DNA of 64,000 nt from NCBI GenBank assembly GCA_937967995.1, contig CALBTB010000008.1:62001-126000 (forward strand), in the 5' to 3' direction. The notes beneath the pieces are model-generated. The model did not search any database. It saw nothing but the letters and a program-made list of their open reading frames with translations, and was not told the DNA's origin. The stretch comes from an uncultured Gammaproteobacteria bacterium. Lineage in GTDB: Bacteria; Pseudomonadota; Gammaproteobacteria; UBA6429; Thiohalophilaceae. Both the position numbers and the translations under genes were made by a program. This document shows positions 39,136-48,498 of this stretch, one piece after another. The stretch's first letter is position 1. Each line of letters opens with the position of its first letter.

Positions 39136-39801
39136 ATGCAACCGGAATTCTGGATACAACGCTGGCAGGAACAGCAAATCGGTTTTCACCTGGAGGAGAG
39201 CAATCCCTTGCTGGTCCAGCACTGGCAGGCCCTGCAGGTCGAACCACCGGCACGGATATTTGTGCCCCTGTGCGGGAAAAGCCTGGATCTGGTCTGGTTG
39301 CGGGATCAGGGTTATGACGTGCAGGGTGTTGAAATTTCCACCCTCGCAGTTCAGGACTTTTTCAATGAACAGGGCATTCCTTATCAGGTCGAAAGACAGC
39401 ATGGCATGGAAGTCTGGCAAAGCGACAATTTATGTATCTGGTGCGGTGATTTCTTCGAATTATCTTCGTCACACCTTGGACAGATTGATGCGGTTTACGA
39501 TCGTGCCGCCCTGATTGCCATGCCGGCTGATCTGCGGCCAATGTATGTCCAGCATTTGCTCGCCATTACGGGTCAGCCGGCCCAGTTTCTCGTCACACTG
39601 GACTATCCACAGTCGCAAATGGCCGGCCCACCGTTTGCTGTCAGCAACAACGAGGTGCTCGAGCTGTATCAGACAACGTATCCGGAACTCGTTTCCCCGC
39701 ATTACTCACAGGACGTCCTGGCCGGTCATGCCCGCTTTGCCGAGCGTGGCCTCACGGCCTTGCATGAGAACGTCTATCTGCTGCAAGTCCCGAAAAAATA
39801 A
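39136..39801 (+). CDS. tpm: Thiopurine S-methyltransferase
   Basis: 221 residues from the ATG at 39136, with GAGG upstream, which gives the normal family length; the in-frame start at 39061 would run into the hydrolase gene. The segments FWIQRWQEQQIGFHLEESNPLL, FVPLCGKSLDLVWL and VYDRAALIAMPADLRPMYVQHL are characteristic of the TPMT family. The enzyme methylates thiols or, in bacteria, tellurite and selenite derivatives using SAM. It is cytoplasmic and stands alone between the MBL hydrolase and the lytic transglycosylase. Confidence 0.95.
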   Translation: MQPEFWIQRWQEQQIGFHLEESNPLLVQHWQALQVEPPARIFVPLCGKSLDLVWLRDQGYDVQGVEISTLAVQDFFNEQGIPYQVERQHGMEVWQSDNLCIWCGDFFELSSSHLGQIDAVYDRAALIAMPADLRPMYVQHLLAITGQPAQFLVTLDYPQSQMAGPPFAVSNNEVLELYQTTYPELVSPHYSQDVLAGHARFAERGLTALHENVYLLQVPKK

Positions 39802-39876
39802 GACATTCATCACATTTTAAACTCCCGTTGAATTCGACCGATATAAGTACGTACAAGGTTTCAACAGGAGAGGGAA

Positions 39877-40500
39877 GTGATTCGTACGCGTTACCAGGTG
39901 GGGCTGGCCATAGTTGTCCTGTTATTGTTTATCGCCGCGCAAAATGCCTTTGCCGCGAAATTCTATGTCTACCAGCTACCTGACGGGTCACGGGTCATCA
40001 GTGATCGCCCCATTCACAAGGCGACACATTCGTTGGTTACCAGCCGCCGCTCGGTAGAAGGTACCGGGCAGATTGCGGCCAAGCGTTACAAGAAAAAACC
40101 CAAAAAACTCAATCAGTACGACGGCCTCATCAAGCAGGTGGCACAGCGCCACAGTATGGATGTGGCCCTGATCAAGGCCGTGATTCATACCGAATCGTAC
40201 TTCAACCACAAGGCGACGTCCCATGCCGGTGCCTCGGGCCTGATGCAGTTAATGCCCAAAACCGCGGCGATGTATGGCGTCAAAGACCTGTACGATCCGC
40301 ATGCCAATCTCGAAGCCGGCGTGAAACACCTGCGCTATCTTATTAAAAAGTATCCGAATAACCTCAAGCACGCGCTGGCGGCATACAATGCCGGTGAGAC
40401 GGCGGTGTACTACTACAATGGTATTCCTCCCTACAAGGAAACCCAGAATTACGTGCGCAAGGTTCTGCATTACCGCGAGTTTTATCGCAAGGTCTATTAG
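39877..40500 (+). CDS. Periplasmic SLT lytic transglycosylase
   Basis: 207 residues from a GTG with a strong AGGAGAGGG site. A signal peptide of about 27 residues ends AFA. An N-terminal segment of about 45 residues (FYVYQLPDGSRVISD) precedes a basic linker (KKKPKKLN). The SLT domain (about 85-200) has IHTESYFNHKATSHAGASGLMQLMP with the catalytic Glu, and HALAAYNAGE. It cleaves peptidoglycan glycan strands with anhydro-muramyl ends. It is the third peptidoglycan-active gene type in the window after the M15/M99 pair and mltF. The dinB gene starts 14 bp after its stop. Confidence 0.92.
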   Translation: MIRTRYQVGLAIVVLLLFIAAQNAFAAKFYVYQLPDGSRVISDRPIHKATHSLVTSRRSVEGTGQIAAKRYKKKPKKLNQYDGLIKQVAQRHSMDVALIKAVIHTESYFNHKATSHAGASGLMQLMPKTAAMYGVKDLYDPHANLEAGVKHLRYLIKKYPNNLKHALAAYNAGETAVYYYNGIPPYKETQNYVRKVLHYREFYRKVY

Positions 40501-40514
40501 TCTATGATCGCGGC

Positions 40515-41696
40515 ATGCGTAAGATTCTGCATGTCGACATGGACGCCTTTTACGCCTCGGTCGAAGAGCGCGAAAACCCTGATTTAAAAGGTCAACCCGT
40601 CATCGTGGGCGGCTCATCCGGCCGCGGCGTGGTGGCGGCGGCAAACTATGCGGCCAGAAAATTCGGCGTGCGTAGCGCCATGCCGGTGGTGACAGCGCGA
40701 CGGCTGTGTCCGGACCTTGTTCATTTACCGGTACGCATGGGGTTATACGCCCATGTCTCGCATCAGATTCGTGACATCTTTGCGCGCTATACACCGCAGA
40801 TTGAACCCCTTTCCCTGGATGAAGCCTTTCTGGACGTGACGGCCAGTCTTAAATTGTTTGCCAGTGCACAGGAGATTGCCCACGCTATCAAACAGGATAT
40901 TCGCCAGGAACTGGACCTGGTGGCGTCGGTCGGTGTGGCGCCCAATAAATTCATTGCCAAAATTGCTTCGGACATCAACAAGCCGGACGGGTTTGTGGTG
41001 GTTGATGACGCCGGCGTACAGGCATTTCTTGATCCCCTGCCGGTAAGTCGCCTGTGGGGCGCCGGCAAGGTGACGGTGTCCCTGTTTGAACGCATGGGAA
41101 TAAAAACCATCAGCCAGTTACGCCGACAGTCACAGGCCTGGTTACAGTCACACTTTGGTCAGTGGGGCGAACACCTGTGGCAACTGGCGAATGGCATCGA
41201 CGATCGACCGGTCATCAGCGAAAGTCAGGCACGATCTATATCGCATGAAACCACCTTTGATGAAGATCTGGTGAATAAACAGGTGTTGTCCGGCTGGCTG
41301 TTGCATTTGACCGAGCAGGTGGCTTCCCGTTTGCGAGGGCGTGAACTGATCGGTAAAACGATTGTTTTAAAAGTCAGGCATCACGACTTTAAAACAGTGA
41401 CCCGTTCACACAGTTTGCCAGTAGCGACGGATAATACCGATCAGTTGTGGCAGGTGGTTAAAAAACTGTTTAATGATTACTGGAACGGTAAAACACCGAT
41501 TCGCCTGCTGGGGATGGGCGTCAGTGGTATAACCTCCCGGAATGAAAACATGCAGCAGGGAGACCTGTTTGCGAGTCCATCCACATTCAAGATAGACAGG
41601 CTTGCCGATACTATTAACACCCGGTTTGGGGCGGGCACATTACATCGTGGCCGCAGTAAAAACCGGGACGCAATCAAAATGGAAACCAACGAATGA
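40515..41696 (+). CDS. dinB: DNA polymerase IV (Y family)
   Basis: 393 residues, somewhat longer than E. coli DinB (351). HVDMDAFYASVEERENP gives the first acidic site, and SLDEAFLDVT the second (Asp-Glu). PVIVGGSSGRGVVAAANYAARKFGV is the dNTP-binding finger. SVGVAPNKFIAKIASDINKPDG is the palm, and the little-finger domain extends to the end. The polymerase copies past damaged bases with low fidelity. The next gene, pepN, starts inside its stop (ATGA overlap). Confidence 0.95.
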   Translation: MRKILHVDMDAFYASVEERENPDLKGQPVIVGGSSGRGVVAAANYAARKFGVRSAMPVVTARRLCPDLVHLPVRMGLYAHVSHQIRDIFARYTPQIEPLSLDEAFLDVTASLKLFASAQEIAHAIKQDIRQELDLVASVGVAPNKFIAKIASDINKPDGFVVVDDAGVQAFLDPLPVSRLWGAGKVTVSLFERMGIKTISQLRRQSQAWLQSHFGQWGEHLWQLANGIDDRPVISESQARSISHETTFDEDLVNKQVLSGWLLHLTEQVASRLRGRELIGKTIVLKVRHHDFKTVTRSHSLPVATDNTDQLWQVVKKLFNDYWNGKTPIRLLGMGVSGITSRNENMQQGDLFASPSTFKIDRLADTINTRFGAGTLHRGRSKNRDAIKMETNE

Positions 41697-44329
41697 GCGA
41701 TCTCAACCGCCGAGACGGTATTGAACAAACACCCGGTACGATTTACCTGAAAGGTTACCGGCCACCGGATTTTCAGGTGCAGCAGGTTAATCTTGTCTTT
41801 GATTTGTCCGCCGAACTGACGCGCGTGGACAGTGAACTGTCGATGCTGCGTGCCGACTCGGCAGCAAAAACGGCGCCACTGGTACTGGATGGACAGCACC
41901 TGACATTAAAATCGGTACGCATAAATGGTCGTCTGTTAACGGAACAGGAATACCGTGTCACCGACGAGCAACTAATCATCGAATCCGTGCCGGACAATTT
42001 CTTACTGGAGATCAGCACCGAGATTCAGCCGGATAAAAACACGGCGCTGGAAGGCTTGTACGCTTCCAGTGGCATGCTGTGTACTCAGTGTGAGGCGGAA
42101 GGGTTTCGACGGATTACCTATTTTCCGGATCGGCCGGATGTGATGAGCCGCTATCGTGTCCGCATGCAAGCGGATAAACAGACTTATCCCGTGCTGTTAT
42201 GCAACGGTAATCTCGCCGAGCAGGGTGAAATGGAGAATGATCGTCATTACGCCGTCTGGGAAGACCCGAGCCTGAAACCCAGTTACCTGTTTGCACTGGT
42301 GGCCGGTGACCTGCAATTCATCGAGGATCATTTTATTACGCAATCCGGACGGGATGTGTTGTTACGTCTTTACACGGAAGCGGAGAATATTCACAAGTGC
42401 GATCATGCCATGGCCTCGTTAAAGCAGGCCATGCAATGGGATGAAGAGACTTATGGTCGTGAATATGATCTGGATATTTACATGATCGTGGCAGTGAACG
42501 ATTTCAACATGGGCGCCATGGAGAACAAGGGGCTGAATATTTTTAACGCGTCCTGTGTGCTTGCCTCACCGCAAACGGCGACTGATGGTGATTTCTATAA
42601 CATCCAGAGCATTATCGGGCATGAATATTTTCACAACTGGTCCGGTAACCGGGTCACCTGTCGTGACTGGTTTCAGTTAAGTCTCAAGGAAGGCTTTACC
42701 GTGTTTCGGGATCAGGAATTCTCGTCCGATCTGAATTCACGCGCCGTCAAACGCATCGATGATGTCAACGTATTACGTACCCACCAGTTTGCCGAAGACA
42801 GCGGACCCATGGCACATTCGGTACGGCCGGATCATTATATCGAGATCAGTAATTTCTACACAGTGACTGTATATAACAAAGGTGCTGAGGTAGTAAGAAT
42901 GATCAGGACCCTGGTCGGCGCACAAGGGTTTCGCAAGGGCACGGATCTCTATTTTGAACGTCATGACGGGCAGGCCGTAACCTGTGACGATTTTGTCAAA
43001 GCTATGGAAGATGCCAACCAGATCGATCTGACCCAGTTTAAACGCTGGTATTCACAGGCAGGGACACCACAACTGACCATACAAACTGATTACGATGAGG
43101 CGACGAAAGAATATCGCATCCAGGTTGAGCAGCACACACCACTGACACCGGGACAACCGGAAAAAGATCCCTTTCAAATTCCATTCGCGATTGGACTGCT
43201 CGATATAACCGGTAAAGAATTGCACGCTACACAGGTGCTGAATATCACAGAACCAAAACAGACCTTTGTTTACCAGGATCTGCCGATCAGGCCGGTGTTA
43301 TCCGCCTTACGCGGTTTTTCAGCACCGGTAAAAATACATTTACAACGCAGTGAAGATGAGCTGGCTTTTTTACTGGCTCATGACAACGACGAGTTTAATC
43401 GTTGGGATGCCGGCCAGACGCTGGCCTTGCTGGAACTGCAACGCCAGATTGCCGCACATCGTAACAACGAACCGATGCCGCAACCGGTTGCACTGACCGA
43501 GGCCCTGTCAAAAGCCATGCAGGACAAAGCAATCGATAAGGCATTGCTGGCCATGATCCTGACCCTGCCATCCGAGTCGTATATTGCCGATCAGTGCGAC
43601 AGTGTAGATGTGGATGCGATACATCAGGCACGTCAGTTTTCTCGTCGTTATATCGCCGATCGTCTACGCGAACAGTTTGATTCTATATATCAGGCGAATC
43701 ACAGTGACGCCGAGTATGTCTTCGATGATCAGGAAATGGCACGTCGCTCGCTGAAAAACATCTGTCTTGCCTATTTAACGGAAAACCAGGACGAGCAGGA
43801 CATACAACGTTGTTATCAGCAGTTCAGCCAGTCAAATAACATGACCGAAGTGCAGGCGGCGCTTTCCATACTGTCGAATTTCGATCATCCCTTACGCGAG
43901 CAGGCGTTACAGGAATTTTATGCACAGTGGCAGGGTGATGCGCAGGTGGTGGACAAGTGGCTCGGTATTCAGGCGCGCTCACATTTACCGAACACATTAC
44001 AGAACGTCAGACAATTAATGCAGCACCCCGGTTTTAGCATGACCAATCCGAACAAGGTGCGTTCATTACTGGGCAGTTTCTGCCGCGGCAATCCGGTGTG
44101 CTTTCATGCCAGCGATGGATCCGGTTATCAGTTTCTGACCGAAAACATTTTAAAACTGGATAAACTCAATCCGCAGATCAGTGCGCGACTGGTGCAGGCG
44201 ATCAGTCGCTGGCGCCGTTTCGACGAACCCCGTGCCGGTATGATGCAGGAACAATTGCAGATCATCCTGGACACTGACGGCCTGTCAAAAGATACCTACG
44301 AGGTGGTGTCACGATCACTGCAGGGGTGA
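41693..44329 (+). CDS. pepN: Aminopeptidase N (M1 family)
   Basis: 878 residues, the usual length for the bacterial PepN type. GAMENKG is the exopeptidase motif and HEYFHNWSGNRVTCRDWFQLSLKEG contains the HEXXH zinc motif with the third ligand Glu 18 residues on. FYTVTVYNKGAEV follows. A long C-terminal helical region ends the protein. It removes N-terminal amino acids from peptides in the cytoplasm. The start overlaps dinB by 4 bp. The convergent nadA gene is separated by a cruciform repeat. Confidence 0.96.
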   Translation: MSDLNRRDGIEQTPGTIYLKGYRPPDFQVQQVNLVFDLSAELTRVDSELSMLRADSAAKTAPLVLDGQHLTLKSVRINGRLLTEQEYRVTDEQLIIESVPDNFLLEISTEIQPDKNTALEGLYASSGMLCTQCEAEGFRRITYFPDRPDVMSRYRVRMQADKQTYPVLLCNGNLAEQGEMENDRHYAVWEDPSLKPSYLFALVAGDLQFIEDHFITQSGRDVLLRLYTEAENIHKCDHAMASLKQAMQWDEETYGREYDLDIYMIVAVNDFNMGAMENKGLNIFNASCVLASPQTATDGDFYNIQSIIGHEYFHNWSGNRVTCRDWFQLSLKEGFTVFRDQEFSSDLNSRAVKRIDDVNVLRTHQFAEDSGPMAHSVRPDHYIEISNFYTVTVYNKGAEVVRMIRTLVGAQGFRKGTDLYFERHDGQAVTCDDFVKAMEDANQIDLTQFKRWYSQAGTPQLTIQTDYDEATKEYRIQVEQHTPLTPGQPEKDPFQIPFAIGLLDITGKELHATQVLNITEPKQTFVYQDLPIRPVLSALRGFSAPVKIHLQRSEDELAFLLAHDNDEFNRWDAGQTLALLELQRQIAAHRNNEPMPQPVALTEALSKAMQDKAIDKALLAMILTLPSESYIADQCDSVDVDAIHQARQFSRRYIADRLREQFDSIYQANHSDAEYVFDDQEMARRSLKNICLAYLTENQDEQDIQRCYQQFSQSNNMTEVQAALSILSNFDHPLREQALQEFYAQWQGDAQVVDKWLGIQARSHLPNTLQNVRQLMQHPGFSMTNPNKVRSLLGSFCRGNPVCFHASDGSGYQFLTENILKLDKLNPQISARLVQAISRWRRFDEPRAGMMQEQLQIILDTDGLSKDTYEVVSRSLQG

Positions 44330-44360
44330 TTCTGTTTACAACATGACGCCGCATTTTTCT

Positions 44361-44511
44361 GAACACCTTAATGCCTGTCATGACACGCAGTGAATACATC
44401 CCTGTATGCTCGGCGGCCGCGGTCGCTTACGGCATCCCTGCCTCACGCGACACTTGTACTTCCTGTACAGTGTCCATGCGGCCGACGGTCATGCCAGGCA
44501 CCAAGGTGTTC
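44361..44511. repeat. Cruciform-forming inverted repeat with inner hairpins
   Basis: A 151-bp palindrome-like element between pepN (+) and nadA (-). The outer arms pair as GAACACCTT / AAGGTGTTC, TGCCTG / CAGGCA and CATGAC / GTCATG, with mismatches placed symmetrically: 21 of 24 positions paired over 44361-44384 and 44488-44511. Inside are two further hairpins, ATACA-tccc-TGTAT near 44394 and TGTAC-ttcct-GTACA near 44455. The shape suggests a dispersed non-coding repeat (REP/MITE-like) or a bidirectional terminator. No second copy was seen in the window. Confidence 0.7.
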
Positions 44512-44548
44512 ATCATTACTTAGCTGTATCTGACGTATTTAAATTAGT

Positions 44549-45625
44549 TTAGCCAGATTTTCGAACCGGACGGTTTCGAATTTGCGCGGCGAAATCGATC
44601 ATGCGCTGGGTAGAGACCATCGCCTGGCGACCGACTTCCGGGTCGACATGAATTTCATTGTTACCAGTTTTTAACGTCTCGACCAGGTTTTGCAGACTGT
44701 TCATGGCCATCCAGGGACAATGCGCGCAGCTTTTACAGGTTGCGCCGATACCGGCATTGGGTGCTTCGATAAAGGTTTTGTGTGGTGCCGCCTGTTTCAT
44801 CTTGTAAAAGATGCCGTTATCCGTCGCGACGATAAATTCTTCGTTAGGTAAATCTTTTGCTGCCTGAATCAGGGCGCTGGTGGAACCGACTTTGTCGGCC
44901 AGTGCGATCACATCGGGTGGTGATTCCGGATGCACCAGTACCGCGGCCTGTGGATGCAGGGCTTTGAGTTCGGCCAGGGCGTTGGCCTTGAACTGTTCAT
45001 GCACGACGCAACTGCCTCGCCAGATCAGCATATCGGCACCGGTGATACGTTGAATGTAGTCACCCAGGTATTTATCCGGTGCCCAGATCAGTTTTTCACC
45101 CTGTGCGGTCAGGTGTCCGACCACGTCCGCAGCGATGCTTGATGTCACCACCCAGTCTGCACGAGCTTTGACGGCGGCACTGGTGTTGGCATATACCACC
45201 ACGGTGCGATCGAGATGGGTATCGCAAAAGCGGGTAAATTCGTCCACCGGACAGCTCAGATCCAGTGAACATTCCGCTTCCAGTGTGGGCATCAGGACGC
45301 GCTTTTCCGGGTTGAGAATCTTGGCGGTTTCACCCATGAAACGGACACCGGCGACGACCAGGGTGGAGGCCGGATGCTCATGGCCGAAACGTGCCATGTC
45401 GAGCGAGTCGGAGACAAAGCCACCGGTTTCATCCGCCAGTTGCTGCAGGTCCGAATCCGTATAGTAATGCGCGACCAGCACAGCATCTTGCTCCCTGAGT
45501 AGCCGTTTGGCTTCTGCAAACAGGGCGGCACGATCCTGCTCGTTGAGCCGGGCCGGCGCGTTAATCGCTTCAGCGCGCTGGCAAATCGCCTCATGGGCCA
45601 CATCTGGGATGTCGATGGTTGTCAT
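44549..45625 (-). CDS. nadA: Quinolinate synthase NadA
   Basis: 358 residues, as expected. LVAHYYTDSDLQQLAD, GVRFMGETAKILNPEKRVLMP, AECSLDLSCPVDEF and CKSCAHCPWMAMNSL are the conserved segments. The Cys residues for the 4Fe-4S cluster lie in ECSLD, SCVVH and CAHC. It condenses iminoaspartate and dihydroxyacetone phosphate to quinolinate in de novo NAD synthesis. NadB and NadC are not in the window. Confidence 0.97.
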   Translation of the reverse strand: MTTIDIPDVAHEAICQRAEAINAPARLNEQDRAALFAEAKRLLREQDAVLVAHYYTDSDLQQLADETGGFVSDSLDMARFGHEHPASTLVVAGVRFMGETAKILNPEKRVLMPTLEAECSLDLSCPVDEFTRFCDTHLDRTVVVYANTSAAVKARADWVVTSSIAADVVGHLTAQGEKLIWAPDKYLGDYIQRITGADMLIWRGSCVVHEQFKANALAELKALHPQAAVLVHPESPPDVIALADKVGSTSALIQAAKDLPNEEFIVATDNGIFYKMKQAAPHKTFIEAPNAGIGATCKSCAHCPWMAMNSLQNLVETLKTGNNEIHVDPEVGRQAMVSTQRMIDFAAQIRNRPVRKSG

Positions 45626-45890
45626 GCGGTGAGTTTCCCGGGGGTTGGTCAGTCAGACGGTAAGACTATACAAATTAAAATGTCACGCAAAGTTCACATA
45701 AGGGATATAGGTCCACTATATTAGATAAACAAGCACCGGCAGCATGCGTTTCCAAGTAGTTCCTGCAAATATTATAATAATTACAGATAGTTGTAATACA
45801 AAGTTACAGTAATATCTGATATATTGAAAGCAAAAGTGCGACCCAGGTTACGGTCCTGATTTAATATGAGGTGGCACAATAAGCATTGCC

Positions 45891-46574
45891 ATGGATAAAC
45901 AAAAAATAATCAGCAAAATTCACAAATGTCTGCGGCTGGCCGAGTCTGGTAATCCTAATGAGGCCGCGATGGCGCTGCGACAGGCTCAGTCGTTGATGCG
46001 CAAATATGGCATCAACGAGGACGAGGTCAATGCGCAGGTCAATGAGGCGTCTGCTCACAGCGCCGGCTATTACAACCCACCTTACTGGGCGGTTGCGTTG
46101 TCAGAGCTGACTGCCCAGGCTTTTGACTGCCGGGCCTATATCGCGCGTCAGGCCGAACAACGGCCAATTTTTCGCTTTATCGGCGTGGATTATGCTGCTG
46201 CGGTATCGGCCTATACCTTCACGGTTCTGTTCCGTCAGTTACGTCTGGCGCGGCGCGAGTACATGGCCAATCTGAGCGTGGATGACAAGCATGAACGGAT
46301 TCGGCAGGGTAATGTCTTCGCCCAGGCCTGGTTATTCCGAATCGCCAAGACGGTTGCTGAATTCGTCGCAAATACTGAAGCTCAGTGTGTTGTGGACGAT
46401 TATGTAAAGGAGCATTACGGTGAAACGGGAGATTTTGTCAGTGATCCGACAGATCCGGAAAGCGAAGATTACGAGGTTATTCTGTCTGGCCTGCGTGCTG
46501 CCGACTCAGTCCGCCTGTTTCGACCAATGGATGAATCAGCACCGATGAAAGGTCTGATAGGGGAATGCGCCTGA
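45891..46574 (+). CDS. DUF2786 domain protein, 227 aa
   Basis: The DUF2786 signature KQKIISKIHKCLRLAESGNPNEAAMALRQAQSLMRKYGI opens the protein; it is a helical module of unknown function often seen in phage-like and other bacterial proteins. The following 180 residues contain SELTAQAFDCRAYIARQ, VLFRQLRLARREYMANL and an acidic stretch (DPTDPESEDYE). No metal motif is certain. A 265-bp AT-rich region precedes it, with no gene, and probably holds its promoter and that of nadA. Confidence 0.88.
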   Translation: MDKQKIISKIHKCLRLAESGNPNEAAMALRQAQSLMRKYGINEDEVNAQVNEASAHSAGYYNPPYWAVALSELTAQAFDCRAYIARQAEQRPIFRFIGVDYAAAVSAYTFTVLFRQLRLARREYMANLSVDDKHERIRQGNVFAQAWLFRIAKTVAEFVANTEAQCVVDDYVKEHYGETGDFVSDPTDPESEDYEVILSGLRAADSVRLFRPMDESAPMKGLIGECA

Positions 46575-46691
46575 GGGTCATTTCCGCTATATTTATCAGG
46601 CTAAACGTGGATCTCCTGCCGGGCAGGCAGCGATAACAACAAACTAAAACGATTCTCGGGTATTCCGGGTTTGCAAAGTCTAGGTGGTTAA

Positions 46692-47636
46692 GTGACAGCG
46701 TCGTTAAGCTACACGATTGACGATTTCAGCAAGACCATTCCGTGCAAGACGGTATTGACGGTTGGACGCGACAAGAGTAGCGATATTATTCTTGGCGACC
46801 TGATGGTATCGCGAAATCATGCCATGATTCGGCGTATCGGTAACGGAGATTACTACCTTATCGATGGTGGCAGTGCCAATGGCAGTTATGTCAATCAACA
46901 ACGCGTGACGATGCCCAAATTGCTCAAGGATGGTGATCGAATCACAATCGGTGGTATCGAGTTCCTGTTCGAGCAGGAAGTGACAAAAAATGCCGAAGAG
47001 GACAATGTTGCACTGGAAGAAACCATTGTTCATGACACACCTGAAATTAAAAAAATCACCATCCTGGTTGCTGATATTCGCGGCTTTACATCCCTGTCTG
47101 AATCGATTCCTATTCGAACACTTACGCGCCTGATGAATACCTGGTTCAACAAGGTCAGTGACATCATTATCAAGCAGGATGGCATTGTTGATAAATTTAT
47201 TGGTGATTGTGTTTTCGCACGCTGGGAAGCAGACAGTGACGAAATTCTGACAATCATTAATGCACTCAACGCGGCAGAAGGCATCAGCAAAGTGACGATC
47301 GATCTGAATCGTACTTTCAAGGAACTGACCGAACAACTCAATATCGGAGTTGGAATCAACACCGGTGCAGCTTCTGTCAGTTCCGGTGCGGACAACACCG
47401 TGTTGGGTGACGCCGTGAATGTGGCTTTTCGGCTTGAAAGTGCCACCAAAATGCTGGGTAAGGATATTGTCCTGAGTGAAACGGCATATCGACACTTACC
47501 CGACGACCTCTGGAAAGATGCTAATCAGAAAATCAAGGTTAAAGGGAAACGCGATCCGGTTCGTATTGTGGCCTTTGATTTCGACAGGATCGGCGAACTC
47601 ATCAAGGCGCTGAAAAAACGCCGCAAGCAGAAATAA
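46692..47636 (+). CDS. FHA-domain adenylate cyclase (class III)
   Basis: 314 residues from a GTG with AGGTGG. Residues 20-95 are an FHA domain (GRDKSSD, SRNHAMI, GSANGSYVNQQ), which binds phosphothreonine. Residues 120-290 are a class III nucleotide cyclase: metal-binding D128 (VADIRGF) and D172 (FIGDCVFARW), purine-specifying K168 and D240, and the transition-state pair N243 and R247 (GDAVNVAFRL) are all present. This predicts an active cyclase with ATP preference. Cytoplasmic. Input should be phosphorylation of a partner, output cAMP. A protein with cyclic-nucleotide-binding domains is encoded about 2 kb downstream. Confidence 0.92.
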   Translation: MTASLSYTIDDFSKTIPCKTVLTVGRDKSSDIILGDLMVSRNHAMIRRIGNGDYYLIDGGSANGSYVNQQRVTMPKLLKDGDRITIGGIEFLFEQEVTKNAEEDNVALEETIVHDTPEIKKITILVADIRGFTSLSESIPIRTLTRLMNTWFNKVSDIIIKQDGIVDKFIGDCVFARWEADSDEILTIINALNAAEGISKVTIDLNRTFKELTEQLNIGVGINTGAASVSSGADNTVLGDAVNVAFRLESATKMLGKDIVLSETAYRHLPDDLWKDANQKIKVKGKRDPVRIVAFDFDRIGELIKALKKRRKQK

Positions 47637-47705
47637 GCCCGGATTCAGCTTTCGTTCAGGTGCAGACGCGAAAATGTCAGACTGGCATTCAGCGGGAACA
47701 TGCAC

Positions 47706-47942
47706 ATGAAAAAGTATATACCGATACTGCTGGTCGCGATTGTATTGAATACCGGTTGTGCGACCCGGACACAGCCGAATACACAGGCAGATTGCCGCTA
47801 CGTCGAAACAGATCCGCCTGCACACTGTCACGATGATCGGTATGCGCGGTCACATGCCACAGAAGCAGAGCAGTTTTTCGGGTATCTGGTTTTCAGAATC
47901 GTGGTGGAGAGCTTTGTCCACTTTATTGTCTATCACCACTGA
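47706..47942 (+). CDS. Small lipoprotein, 78 aa
   Basis: The ATG at 47706 is preferred over one 6 bp earlier because GGGAA is properly spaced. The signal ends in the lipobox LNTGC. The mature part is short, polar with Cys and His (CRYVETDPPAHCHDDRYARSH), and ends with a hydrophobic stretch FGYLVFRIVVESFVHFIVYHH. Not recognised. It overlaps the convergent 146-residue gene by 20 bp. Confidence 0.6.
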   Translation: MKKYIPILLVAIVLNTGCATRTQPNTQADCRYVETDPPAHCHDDRYARSHATEAEQFFGYLVFRIVVESFVHFIVYHH

Positions 47943-48363
47943 GATTTGTCTGGCGAGTTGATTTTACGAACAGGCTCATATCTTTTATTGCTTCTTCCAT
48001 GGCAAGCTTGATTTGGACAACGATGTCACCTGCCTCATCTGCATAGTGCCAGTCGTGATGCTCCGGATCAGCGGATTGTAACGCAGCCTGACCACGGGCC
48101 AGAATTTCGACTTTGTTATCAGGAATGAATTGCTCGAGAAAAACATAGGCCTGCACCAGCCCACTCATAATCTGTTCGTCTGCTTCGCCATCGAGTTCCC
48201 AGAGTAACAGGTTGATAGCATCGCGAATGGTTTCTTTGTCGTGAGGTAACAACGATATCGGCAGGGCGGTGTTGACATGCTTCAGTCTGGCCAGAATGGC
48301 ACCATAGGCGTTGACGACAGTCTGCGCCTGTTCGATTTTTTTGTCGACGACGGCTTGATCCAT
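47923..48363 (-). CDS. Hypothetical protein, 146 aa
   Basis: Not recognised. A helical, acidic, soluble protein. It begins with a long helix (KKIEQAQTVVNAYGAILARL), continues with KETIRDAINLLLWELDGEADEQI, then VYVFLEQFI-like AYVFLEQFIPDNKVEILARG, and ends with a polar tail. No catalytic motif or signal peptide. It stands alone on the - strand. Confidence 0.6.
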   Translation of the reverse strand: MDQAVVDKKIEQAQTVVNAYGAILARLKHVNTALPISLLPHDKETIRDAINLLLWELDGEADEQIMSGLVQAYVFLEQFIPDNKVEILARGQAALQSADPEHHDWHYADEAGDIVVQIKLAMEEAIKDMSLFVKSTRQTNLSGDRQ

Positions 48364-48498
48364 ACTCCGGATTCTAGCATGGTTATGGGTATTCAGCCCG
48401 ACAAGCTCATATGAATTCGAATAAGATGTGAACAGGATCTGTGAAATTAACTTCGAGTTAACTTAATTTAACAAATTACAATAACCAGCTGGTCACAT

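Noticed and set aside
44361..44511. Integron attC site
   Set aside because: The element has branched hairpins like attC, but I see no GTTRRRY core site, no cassette gene and no integrase nearby.
46704..47495. 263-residue open frame on the - strand opposite the FHA-cyclase
   Set aside because: It is a shadow of the cyclase gene, which has complete FHA and catalytic motifs. The antisense translation shows no recognisable domain or ribosome-binding site.
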